Shown here piece by piece: positions 1 to 11,002 of a stretch of DNA of 64,000 nt. This DNA is from Sphagnum magellanicum. Lineage: Eukaryota; Streptophyta; Sphagnopsida; Sphagnales; Sphagnaceae. Below the pieces are notes generated by a model. That model ran no database searches, had not been told where the DNA came from, and was given only the letters and a program-made list of their open reading frames with translations. The position numbers and the translations under genes are program-made. The DNA is taken from the NCBI GenBank assembly GCA_021904315.1, contig CM038911.1:16589390-16653389 (forward strand), in the 5' to 3' direction. The first letter of the stretch is position 1. The number at the start of each line of letters is the position of its first letter.

Positions 1-1211
1 TTGACTAGACATGTTGGGGTTGTTGGATTGTTTGTTGTTGGTCATTCTTATAAAAAACATAATTTGTAGTTGTGTTGTAACCAAAAAGAAAGTGGAAGAT
101 AAGAATGAACGAACTTGATAACATATAATAGGTTTAAACATAATTGGAATCTCTGGCACCCTACATAAAATAACACTTCTTGAATTTTGTTGTACTAGTA
201 TGAAAGATGATTTCTGTTGACATTCACTGGTTTTAGCAGATCCAACTCTTGTAGATTCTAATTGGCATACATGTTACATATGTTTAAATTTCCAGCATAC
301 ATCCACTTAAGTGGCTATGATCATCAGCTACCCAACTCTAATGCATATCATTAAGAATCAAGATTCTATTGAAGTATGGCCTTTGAGGTCAAAACTCTCA
401 AGGTTCACTCAATCCATTTGAATCGTTAACCAATTCCCCACTGAATGCAACAATGCAGTATATCTCCACTCCTCTTCTTTGAAAACCTAAAAACCTAGAG
501 ACCCTTGAATCTAAATGTTGCTGAAAAACCTGACTTCGAGCAATAGGTATTAGGCTCGTCTAGAGCCATTCAATGGGACAGGTTCTTATGCAAGAATGCA
601 TGAAAAATTTCTCTCTTCAAGTCTCTTTTTCATTCTTGATTTGGTTTACTCATTCTGCCCACCCTAAGGACACCCCTTGAGGTTTTTAACACTCGCTCTT
701 TCAGCTGCCTACAACATAGATCTAAGGTAATGCAACACAAATTCCCATCCCTAATGGTCCTTGTTTTTTACATGCCCCTTAGTTCTATGGCTTGGACCCC
801 TTAGTCCTTCATTATTCCTTGGCATCAACCCCTCATATCTATTCCTACAGTGATCTACACAACTATTCTACTAAGTCATTGGTGTAGCGGAGTTCATCAA
901 CAACTCGCTAAATAGTTTGAAAGATACAACAACCAGAAAATTACATACCAAAAAGAACCCCACCTCCTTTTTCCTTCATATTGCCTCTTATGCTTACCTT
1001 CTTTCGTCCATTCCACAAACCTTCTTCAATGCAATCGCTTCCTCCACCATCCATTGCACAATGCAACTCTTGTCCTCCATAACACACAAACAAATAGAAT
1101 AGCCTACCCATGCATTCCTTGCAGCAGTGATGGACATGTTCCCATTGCAAGAATGCAAAAAGGTGATGGCTAATGAAAACAATAAAACAAAAAAACAAAA
1201 CCTTAAAAATT
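1..1211. other. Gene-free AT-rich left edge
   Basis: I see no conserved protein, splice pattern or RNA gene here. The short open frames on both strands around 917-1198 overlap each other, have low complexity and match no family I know. They look like chance openings. Confidence 0.6.
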
Positions 1212-1395
1212 TGTTGTGTTCACACTGTTGGGGTGACCTACTGTTTGGTCACAGTGTGTCATGGATGGTGAACTTGTAGGCCATTGCAAAGGCACTTGCA
1301 GCATGGAATGCATAGATGGTGAATTTGTTGGCCACTATGGAAGAACATGTGATTGTAGTTCTAGTGGTGGATTTGAAAGTTGTTATGGAAAGTAA
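1212..1395 (+). repeat. 51-bp (17-residue) cysteine-rich tandem module, cluster 1
   Basis: Two adjacent 51-bp units begin at 1264 and 1315. Translated, they read DGELVGHCKGTC... and DGEFVGHYGRTC.... A third, shortened and frame-shifted relative lies just upstream (about 1232-1262). The units share a Gly-Glu, aromatic or aliphatic, Val-Gly-His, Gly-Thr/Arg-Thr-Cys pattern at the protein level. The same pattern reappears about 0.7 kb downstream. I recognise no named family. Confidence 0.55.
1261..1395 (+). CDS. Possible 44-residue cysteine-rich peptide ORF
   Basis: An ATG at 1261 opens 44 codons ending at TAA 1393-1395. Cysteines fall at residues 9, 13, 17, 30, 32 and 41, which is dense for a 44-residue chance frame in AT-rich DNA. 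The frame is built from two copies of a 17-residue module, followed by a serine/glycine stretch and a last cysteine. There is no signal peptide or membrane segment, so it does not look like a complete secreted peptide. It may be an exon or a relic of a longer repeat protein. I see no promoter or matching splice sites that would make it a gene. The function is unknown, and it could equally be a non-coding repeat that happens to be open. Confidence 0.2.
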   Translation: MDGELVGHCKGTCSMECIDGEFVGHYGRTCDCSSSGGFESCYGK

Positions 1396-1994
1396 ATGCA
1401 AGATATAGTGGCTCATTTTTGGACTCTAGTATTGATTTTTGCAAAGTGCCGGCCTTTCATTGAACACCTATAGTGAGAACTAAAATTGTCAAATTGTCAA
1501 TTGCTAATTATTTATAAATTAATAACTTGGTGTAATTATTCAAAAATAAAACACCCACTTTTAATAGTGAATTTTTGATATAAAAAATATGGATTGGTTG
1601 ATTGATTGGAATGGTAGAAAATTGAAAGATTCATATTGAATTTCATTTCAAATTATTTATAATGATCCAATATGTGATGTAGCATGCAATTATACAAAAT
1701 TATGTGAATTTTTTCCTTCAAAAATCATAACTAAATTATAATTAGGGTCTTTTTATTGGCCATAATTGAGCCATAGTTTCATAATTCCTTTAAAAAAAAA
1801 TTTCCCCAATTTCAAAGTGTTTTTCCAAAGATACATATCTTCACTTGGGTTTTCATTAATACAAACTTCATTACTTTTTTGTAAGTCATAGTCCATAAGT
1901 CACATTAAATTACAAGTTTAACATTATAAATAAGACTTGTATGGAAATGAAAATTAAAAAAAGAAAGAAAAGTCATTATATCTTGCATCTACCT

Positions 1995-2120
1995 TGAAGG
2001 CACTTGTGGTTACAACACTAATGGTTGATTGGTAGGTCACTATAGAGGAACTTTGTGATTGGGACATGGATGGAGTATGTAAAGTTGCCCACGACGGTGG
2101 AAGAACTTGCAACATGTATA
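1995..2120 (+). repeat. Cysteine-rich module, diverged cluster 2
   Basis: The stretch at about 2023-2062 is clearly related in sequence to the second module of the 1.3-kb cluster (the part encoding VGHYGRTC), and 2067-2116 resembles the first module. In this copy the frame is broken by stop codons and small length changes. Only short pieces such as GRTCNM remain readable. It looks like an older or decaying copy of the same unit. Confidence 0.45.
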
Positions 2121-4177
2121 TTGACAAGGTGGCATTTGTGGTATGTAGTGAACATTTTCAAATTGGTGTGATGACATTCCATACAATATGATGCATTGAC
2201 TAGCTACTTGAGGCATTGGCCAACCAAGAGGTTATTGTTTGCCATCCAAGCATTGGATATCCTTGAGGGTAGGATGCAAGAGGAACAAATTGTGTGTGGA
2301 TCACATGTAGTAAAGCAACTCTAGTAAAGGGAGGATGACTTGCAAAAGCAAAGTTGCAAAGATTTAAATAAATTCTCACAACTAGGCTTTTGTTGCTCTA
2401 AACTAAAAATTTATAAACTCAACCACGATATATAAAGAAATTAGTACAGTCAATATAAAATAATAATATCTATCTATTTACCTATCTATGTACCTAGCCT
2501 ATTTATCTACACACCTAGTTAAATATATATTTAAAATTTATTTTGACCGACATTCAATTAATATGTCATGTAATAATTTTTTTATTATGCCACATGTCAC
2601 AATTATTTTCATTTAAAATGATTTCATGCTACATGTAGACCAAGTTTTTTTTATCCTAGTGAGCCAAAAGAAAGGGGACGAAAGGATCTCGCAAGAGACA
2701 TGGAACAAAACAAGTTCAAAATTTGATAGGTTAGAGACTTCAAAATGTGGATTAATATGTAGGTCTATAAGCACCGATAAATATTGATGAGTCAATTCAA
2801 GCCTTCATTGTTAAAGGAGGTTGTACTATCACTATTGCAAATCTAATTGCTAACGGCCCCAATGAAGGGGATGATGATGGAAATCATAACATGGATTAAG
2901 CGTTCGCAACAAGCTTGGACAATGATGGTTAGTCTAGTCCATTAAAGTGTGGTTAGTTTAGTCTAAAGCTTTACATATGTCATATTTTGAGCTTCAAATG
3001 GACAACTTGGATTGTGAGATTCATATATCTTTCATTTAAAAATTTGCTTGGAATAATGTCACACCCCCCCCCCTCCCCCAAGGTTGATGGAAAGGCCCTG
3101 GCTCATGACACATGTGTGAGTTAAACTTTGTGGTTTCAACCATTCCGATATAAAATATGTGTTTAGGTTAGGGTTAAATTGGACCACAACTTGTTGATTT
3201 CAATTTTTTTAACTCATGCTTTGTAAAGGTAAATCAAACAAGTACAAAACTTGATCTTTAATATTGTTGGATGTTCAAAAGCTATGACACAATATAGTGA
3301 AAATGCTATTGAGCTCCCTCAACCAAACCTAGGTTAGTACTAATGCCCCACAGAGGTTGTTGTGTGTGTGTTGTACTCATGAAGATTAGATATGCATAGG
3401 TGTTGGTAATCATGTAATGGGAAACAAGGTTCATGGAGGTGGAAAATAACTAAATAATGTTGAATGCGTGCATGTGTTGTGAGGGGAATTGGACAAAACC
3501 GGATATAGAAAGAAAGATTGAGTAGTTGGGAATGTTTTCCAAAGTGACTATGAGGCACCCCAAGGCATTGAATTGCAAATTTTGGAGTTAGTTGGGTTTA
3601 GGGTTGGGTGAAGGTAAAAATAATAGAGATTGATAACCAAACCAAGGACAAGTCTATACTTACCCAATAGTATTTTGTGTTTGATTCAAGTTAGGCACTT
3701 ACACTATTGCATGCAGCTTATTTAGCAAATTATAATGTATGTAATAAGACCATTGGATATATTGTCAAGCTTGAACAAGATTTGTTGCCATTTGCTATGT
3801 GCTTACATGGCAACAAGGTGGTGAACATGTTGTGGAGAATCATATGAAACTTGTGACAATCGGTACCAAGAGTTTTTCCATGGATATACATGAGTACTTT
3901 ATTCCATTAACCCATTTTTCTTTGTAGGATGGAAACCAATAAATGTCACTCTTCGCATGCACACTATTAGTTGTGTCTTGAAGAACCCCGAGACATTTCA
4001 TCTTACTCAATATTCACCTATGTTATATTCCTAAAAAAGAAAACTAGCATGACATAATAAGAATAAGATCAACTTGGAACACTTTCACATATGAGTACTT
4101 TGTAGGTAGCTTCAAAGATGAACTTTTGTGAGAGAAAAAGACAAAATATGAAACATACCCTAATAAACAACTAGTTG
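2121..4177. other. Gene-free interval; probable GRAS 3' flank at right end
   Basis: I found no coding pattern. A short homopolymer C tract with one T lies at about 3063-3078. An AATAAA on the minus strand at 3903-3898 is about 275 nt past the GRAS stop codon and could be its polyadenylation signal, though such hexamers are frequent in AT-rich DNA. Confidence 0.4.
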
Positions 4178-7100
4178 TCAGGAGATTGGCTCCCAGATTG
4201 AGAATGCATTCATGACTTGATTCCTCCATCCTGAAAGAAACCAACCACCATCTCGTCCAATGCCAAAGCGTTTGTCATATGAGCAAAGTATGGACTTGAT
4301 TGTATTGGTCTCAGATAATTGTAGTGGCTTTTGTACAAAGCCAGCTCGTTGAATGCGACTATGCCATTGCTTATAGGACTCAGGTCGCTCCACTCTTTCA
4401 AGACCCTCACAAGCAATAATGTTTAGGATCTCTCGACCATAAATCTCCCGCTCTGTTAATAATCTTTCCTTAAGATATGGGGGCATTATTACATCAAGTG
4501 TATCAAACTGTACCGAATAATACTTGATGGTTTCACGAACACGAGACATAAAGAAAGGCTCATTCAAACTTGCGTTTGCCACCACCGTTACAAAAACCTG
4601 CAGAATTCAAATAAAACACTAATGAAATGTATGCAGAAAGTGGGACATTGTTGATAACATGTGTAATTATGAGGTAGAGCCCATTGAGCTCATAGAAGAT
4701 GTGTTCAAGCAAAAGAAACCAACAACCATTTCCAAAAGGAAACTACATGATCTGAACAAGTGTTTCAACTTAGAGGACAATAACATAGCAAGATCCATGT
4801 AAATTTAACCTTTTGGTGATCGGCATTTACCTTCGGATTCATGCTTCGGATCTTGTTCAGTAACATTTGGCGAGGATTTATTACCGTAACAGATTCATCC
4901 AAAAGGCTAGAGAATCTGTTAGTTGTATTCACTACGAGCACTTCATCAGGCCTTAGAGCGAGTTGGGTTGCTGTTATATTCTCCCACTCATCGGCGGCAA
5001 TTGCCGAGTATTGAAATGGCACTTCACATGTCTTTGCAAACTCTGAAAGCCTTTGACCACATCGTCTTAGGAGTTCTGATGGCTTGTACTTTATGCCTCT
5101 CTCTATTCCTGAAATCTCACAGAAGTCATCATGAGAAACTGTTCTAAAAGTTGTTTTAAAGATTTAAGAGATTGCAAAGAAATCACTACAACCCAACACT
5201 TTGATAATAACAGAACAATGAATTACGATCATGAACTCTGATTTGTACCGTAGAGATATTCACAAAAGAAATAGGAGAAGTTGACAAGAGACAACCCAAG
5301 CACCTGTGATTCGAAGATTGGGTGCACCTCCTGGTCTGCTTGCAAGTTCTCGAATGAGACTCAGCCATGGGCTACCATGACTGATGCCATAGTCAACCAA
5401 ATGCACTCGGGTTGCTCCTTTGAAAGCATTCAGGATCGCAACAGTGGTACTGAAATGGGCAAGTGTCCAGTATGGAGCATGTAGCACAAGTGACTTATAG
5501 GCTCGCAACATTGTAGCAGGTGAAGGGGCATTGTTGCGAAGTGCAACAGAGAGTTGTGCACCAGTTCCAGACATTTTAGCAACCTAGAATATTCAATTCA
5601 TCCAAAAGGCATTCAGCAAAAATAGATTAAAAAAAAAAAAGTGTAGGAATGGAAGTGACAAACTAGAATGTATTTCACCTCCAACACTGGACACCCAACC
5701 TCACAATGTCCATTAGAGATTTGCAAGAAAAGCAAAGCAAAGTGCATAAGCAAGGCAAAAATCTTACCAATGCATCTGTGAAGTAATGAGCCATGCGTTG
5801 TGCACCACTTCCAGATGGTGATGTAAGAGCACGAAGCTCTGCAATGATTCTACTAGCCTTCCTCACATCATTTTGCTTCACTGCTTCTGCACATCTGCAA
5901 TTAGAGGAAAGAAAATTGAGGATATTACTTCTCTCTCTCACCTCAGATCCAGCACTATATGCATGACCTTGTCCATCAACAATTCCAATATTGAAATCAT
6001 GCTTGTATGGGCAGGTGTTGTTCTCTTACATGATAAGCAAATTTGTCAAGTCATGCTCATCGCCACTATCAAATGCAAACTTGACATTGTGTTGTGTCAC
6101 ACCAATGTTAGTTCCTTGTGGAAGATTCATGCCCACCCCAGTGCTTGAACTTTCTTGACTCCGGTTATTGTAAATGGTTGTAGGGTTATGAGCTTCACGC
6201 ACAAGGACATCTGTGTGGCTTGCATGGCTGTTGCTGCTATTGCTAGAGCTGTTTGTAGATGACTCGAGGCCCATTTGTTTAAGATGCCCACACAGAAGGT
6301 CTGTATAATCATAGAGCATCTCATCTTCATTAAATTTTTCTGACAACTGGTTAAAGTCGAGAGATTGATTGCACCCCACATTATTACACTCTGTTTGTGC
6401 ACCCCGTGCTGCTGCCCCCTCTTCCCTGCTGTTTACAAAGCTGTAGTAGCTTGATCCAGTAGTACTAGTTGATGGAGAACCTTTGGCGATGAGATCGGCA
6501 AAACCCTTCTCCACTGCTTGGTATGCATTGCTTTCTTGGTACATACATGGCTTGCTGCCATTCATATCATCTTCCTCCATGAGCATTTGATCAAGGAGTA
6601 TTACTTGCATCTCATTGTAGCCCATGCTTTCTTTGTTCATATAAAATTGCTCTGTGTTGATATCTTCCTCCTCCATGAGCATCTCATCAAGGAATGCTAG
6701 AGATTCCGGCCCTCCGGTTGGAGAGTTCGAATCTCCCAAAAGGAATGACATATGGTTGTTCAAGTTGGCATCGTGGGTGGAGAAGGAATGGAGGGTTGGC
6801 GGTGGAGCACCACAAGAACTCTTATGACGATGTGACAACAATGATGTCTGCATTGATGTTAGTGGTGTTGGTTTTGTAAATTTTGTTGGCATTGTCTTTG
6901 ATGATGATGATGGTGATGATGTTGTTGGTGACGTCGTCTTTGTCGTCAGAGGCTCTCTGCTTGTCTGGTTAAAAGCTCGAGCTTCAGCATAAAAATCTTG
7001 ACTTTCAGCATCAATGGATGAGGGATATGGAGTACTATCCTGTACCCTAGGCAACCGTGATTGCAACCATGCTTGTTGGAGCTTTGCTGCTATTGATGAT

Positions 7101-7624
7101 GATGGTAGCGATGATGTTGTTGGCATCGTCGTCTTTGTCGTCAGAGGCTCTCTGCTTGTCTGGTTAAAAGCTCGAGCTTCAGCATCAAAATCTTGACTTT
7201 CAGCATCAATGGATGAGGGATATGGAGTACTATCCTGTACCCTAGGCAACTGTGATTGCAACCATGCTTGTTGGAGCTTTGCTGCTATTGATGATGATGA
7301 TAGCGATGATGTTATTGGCGTCGTCGTCTTTGTCGTCAGAGGCTCTCTGATTGTCTGGTTAAAAGCTGGAGCTTCAGCATCAAAATCTCTACTTTCAGCA
7401 TCAATGGATGAGGGATATGGAGTACTATCCTGTACCCTAGGCAACTGTGATTGCAACCATGCTTGTTGGAGCTTTGCTGCTAATGGTGAAGATTCACTTC
7501 CTCCTCCTGTTGCCACAAAATTTCTCTGCTTGTTTGTCAATGCCATTTGCAGCTGTGGATCCTTGTGCAGTTTCTCTTTTGCTGTTGTCTCTGTCACTCC
7601 TCCTCTTCCTATTGTTGAGCGCAT
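4178..7624 (-). CDS. GRAS-domain transcription factor, LISCL (SCL9/SCL14-like) subfamily
   Basis: Five exons on the minus strand (7624-6030, 5894-5768, 5583-5304, 5108-4831, 4597-4178) join in phase across GT-AG introns to give 899 residues. The N-terminal half is a disordered Ser/Thr/Gln-rich region with three 65-residue repeats. It is followed by two acidic MLMEE(E/D)D motifs, the second preceding a KPCM motif, the transactivation signature of LISCL proteins. The GRAS domain starts near residue 525 with the leucine-rich DLTNLLI segment. It contains VHLVDYG (VHIID motif, about 634-640), DEVLVVN, the PFYRE-like INPRQMLLNKIR region, GREILNIIACEG, ERVERPE, and a C-terminal SAW region ending FSIWEPIS. 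These proteins are nuclear regulators; SCL14 works with TGA factors in xenobiotic-stress responses, but the target here is unknown. The first in-frame ATG is at 7624; an upstream GTG extends the frame but is not a likely start. Four introns inside the GRAS coding region are unusual for angiosperm LISCL genes. Confidence 0.95.
6906..7490 (-). repeat. Three in-frame 195-bp tandem repeats inside GRAS exon 1
   Basis: Three head-to-tail units of exactly 195 bp (65 codons) are marked by the AAKLQQAWLQS motif recurring at 195-bp spacing (plus-strand anchors 7061, 7256, 7451). The units differ by only a handful of bases, so the expansion looks recent or homogenised. Each unit encodes a predicted short helix (KLQQAWLQS), a Pro/Ser linker, an acidic DAES.DF segment and a Thr-rich tail. 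The length is a multiple of three, so copy-number change would keep the frame. Confidence 0.93.
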
Positions 7625-7653
7625 CTTCTCCACAGTTTCAAGCTTGCTGACAT
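7609..7653 (-). promoter_or_regulatory. Overlapping upstream ORF of the GRAS gene
   Basis: An ATG at 7653-7651 opens a 14-codon frame that ends at TAG 7611-7609. It runs across the GRAS start codon (7624-7622) in another frame. If this sequence is in the mature 5' leader, ribosomes starting here would pass the main start, so the uORF would dampen translation. If the leader is spliced at the nearby TCAG (7650-7647), the uORF start would be removed. Confidence 0.35.
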
Positions 7654-9190
7654 TCCAGATTTTGTTTTCCTCCTCCTTTTGTTTGCCAAATCTCTCTAAG
7701 GATCGACGCTAAGCTTGTGATGATGATGATGCTGACGATTCTTCCTCTTCTCTCCTCTTTTCTTCGCTGTTCCCTCTCAGAACATCAATCTTCGAACTAT
7801 TCCTCCTCCAAATCTACTGCTGCTGCTCCGACCGCTTGCTTCCTGAGAATTTCTTCTTTGGAAACGTGACTTACATACACCATGAAAAAGCTTTCCCTCT
7901 CCTTCCTTGCTCTAGCTTCTGCTTCTTCTCCTTCCTCCTCGCTTCTCTTCTTCTTCTTCTTCGCCTCTCCACTGCTTGCTGCGCCTTTTGAAACAAACTT
8001 TTGTTTCCTTCAATTCAACTGTCTTTCACCCACCAACACCGCCGTGTTTCCTTCCTCCTCTCCAGATCTCTCTCAGCGCTAATTGCAACTTCTATGCACC
8101 CTTCTCCACGGACAAGAAAAGAAAAGGAAAACCCAAAACAAAAAACAAACCGCACTACCCTTTTTGCACTTCCCCAGCACTTGTTCTTCTAAAACTACCA
8201 CACAAAGACACACCCTCAAACCCCAATTGAGTCTCCTGAAAACACAGACAGAAAGGAGCTTCTACACTTGATCTGAAGGACACCCAAGGCAAAAGAAAAC
8301 AAGCTCAGCTCAGCTCAGCTTAGCTTGAGAGCTTGTTAGGTGTGAAGGAGACGTAGCAAGCAAAGCCTCTGGGTGGAGTGCTATGATGATGAGGGAACAA
8401 CAACAACAACAACAACAACAGTGTGCTGGTGACGATGAATAAGAAGAGGAGATGCTGCTTCTTTCCTTCTTCTTCACAAAAAGCAGCTTTTCAAATATTT
8501 CTCACAGCTCCGTAGATGTCAACACACATGGAAGGGACACACTGCCTCTCAATGAGACATGTGCTAATTGCGGCTAATCTTTTGTTGATTTTTTTTCTCT
8601 TTCTTTCTTTCTTTCTTTCTTTCTTTCATACAAAAGTCAATAGCGATTCTGCAAAGGAAGGATCAACCAAGCAGCAGCAGCAGCAGCAGCAAGACTGCTT
8701 TCCATACGTTAGGTTTTTTGATTTTTAATACTGGAATTTTTGTGGGGTTTGTTTTAGACCCAGAAGACGAAAGCAAGCAAACGAGCAGGGGATTGTGGGT
8801 TTTGTTGTAGACCAAAAAGAAGCAAGCAAGCAGCAAGAGGAAGGCAATGGTGCTTCATTTCACAGCACTGGGGAATGGAAGCAACGAAAATTCTCTTGTT
8901 GTTGCAAGCTGGAAGGACAGACATGGCCATTTTTCCCAACTGCTAAGTGCTGCTGTCGCTGCTGCTGTCACATTACAGCAACAGCAAGAAGAGAGAATCA
9001 TCTTCAATGGCATGGAATTGGTACAGAAACCAATTGCACAGCCCCAACCAGAAATGCCAATCTTTCTCTCAATTCTCGAAGGCCAATCTTTCTTCCAAAC
9101 TTCTTCCTCAACTCATGTCCATCTTTTTCGTCCTCAATTCAAATGCTCAAATGCCAATCTTTAGATGGGAAATTTGAGAAACTCTAAAAT
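7654..9190 (-). promoter_or_regulatory. GRAS 5' region with several microsatellites
   Basis: This is the upstream side of the GRAS gene. On the plus strand it is CT/TTC-rich and contains a (CAA)n tract at 8396-8420, a (CTTT)n tract at about 8599-8627 and a (GCA)n tract at 8671-8690. Open frames on the plus strand here (for example 8853-9164) are rich in low-complexity Ser, Cys and Gln and match no family. I treat the region as leader and promoter rather than as a gene. No 5' splice site could be assigned with confidence. Confidence 0.45.
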
Positions 9191-11002
9191 GGAAAGAAAA
9201 AAGTATCAAGAGTACGTTATTACATTATTTTGATACTTTTCAAGGCCTTAATTCAATGAAATAATCCTTTGTTCTTCAGCTATTTCAAATGTTAGTGGAT
9301 CAATCTGGCAACATGTTTCATCTTTGTTATGACACTCGTCAACATTTTGCTTACTGGGTTGCTCTAAATCAGGTGTTGCTCCTTTCTCTGCCATTGTCTC
9401 TCACTGTCCAGTTTAAAAAAAGAGGAGACATCTAAGATCTGAGGAGCTTACTTTCTGTTTCATTTCTGTTCTAACCAATGTGTGTCAGGGGGCTTTTGGA
9501 TAGTACCCACCACAAAGATAACAAACATAGGACATAGCTTCCATCATGACAAGAAGGTAGGCAAAAAAATAGTGCATGTCAGTTGCTGGGGGTTGTAAAT
9601 TTATGTTTTTTCTTAAATCTCCAGCCAGCATCTCTGAAGTGGTAATCAAATTGATTTAGTCTACCATCAAGGGATCAGCCATAGTGCTCCACGAGAATAT
9701 TTCCAAGCAACTCCTCACTGCCTCCAATGGACGATGTTCATGTGCCAGAAGGGACCGGCTTATATCTTTGTGGCAGCTCAACTTAATTTTTCACAGGTTC
9801 AGAGGTTCAGGTTTCACAACTTAAGGTTTCACAGGTTCAGGGCTGAACCAGAACCTGAACCAGCAAGCTGCCAGAACAAAGTACAAATGTCTTCAGTAGA
9901 AGCTCAAGACATGAAAACGCAAAACCTACCATGAATAATTAAAACTTGTTGTCAACTCTACATTCACAAAATAAGAGAGCACAAAATATCAAAAGCCCAA
10001 AAAATCAGAGAGCTCAAAATGTTAAAACCGCGAAAACAAACCAAACCCTAAAATTGAGTATTGTGTACAAAACAATTAAACCTTAACATGATAAAAATTG
10101 ATTTCTAATATTTATCCCTCATAAATAAAAAAAAGGTTTAAAAACTCAAGATTTATTCCTGCCTAAACTTGCGGCGGTTGAGCTCTGATGACAATGAGGA
10201 AGGTGTTTTCAAAATGTTTGAAACTAATTTTTTGCCCATTCATGGGAACTTGTTATCCAAATTTTGAGCAAAAACACTTGCTGTTGTTTCTTCATGAATT
10301 CTTGCCTTTTGAAAGAGAGGCAACATCACTGGATTTTGCAGATGTAATTTTTTTCTTTCATAGCGAGGTCAAGATTCATTACACAACCCATATGATGAAT
10401 GTGGTTTTTATGTATATTGCTAATAAATCCCAAGTTTCAAAATGAGATTTTTAGTTTTCATCTCCCTTGGATTTGGATTTTGTTTTTTGTTTTTGGGTTT
10501 ATGCTACATTATGCTATTTGACATGGAAAATGGGGGCATTGAGTTTCTTTCTTGTGGGTAGATGAGGATCTTATTCAAAAGGGTAGGGAGATATTCATTC
10601 AGATATGTGATCCTTGAATAACCTCAACTTGGTTTGAACATTTTCTTAAGACAAAAGATTGATTTCCAGTTCTTTGTTGGAAATTTACCATGATATAGAG
10701 TGTGGTAAATTTTTAGAGCTTGCAAAGTGTAGATCTGTAATGTAATGGATTTTTTTTTGTGGATTTATAAATTTGTAGATAAATGTGGGTTCCTTTCTTT
10801 TGATGAAGAACATATTTTAATTTCATAGCTGAGGTTATTCTTTGAGTGTCTCTCTACAACAAATGAAAGATAAATATATGTTATTTTTTTCATAAATAAA
10901 TTTGGGTCTTGTTTGAGGGATGCCAACACCCCAAATGATAGAGACCCAAAGTTTGGTTGCATGCAACTAAGTGTGATCATTGCAAATACTTAAATAAATT
11001 AA
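9191..11002. other. Intergenic, nothing recognised
   Basis: AT-rich, with a small cluster of GGTTCAG / CTGAACC repeats at about 9796-9862 that can pair with each other. I see no coding or RNA gene signal. Confidence 0.55.

Noticed and set aside
6705..6740. A tRNA B-box-like GTTCGAATC
   Set aside because: It lies inside the GRAS coding exon and no acceptor or anticodon stem can be drawn around it.
7209..7712. A 167-codon open frame on the plus strand opposite the GRAS gene
   Set aside because: It is the antisense reading of the 195-bp GRAS repeats; openness follows from the repeat and from codon bias of the real minus-strand exon.
8795..9187. Overlapping open frames (76-130 codons) upstream of GRAS
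   Set aside because: Low-complexity Cys/Ser/Gln composition in three overlapping frames, no family match, and position in the presumed GRAS promoter region.
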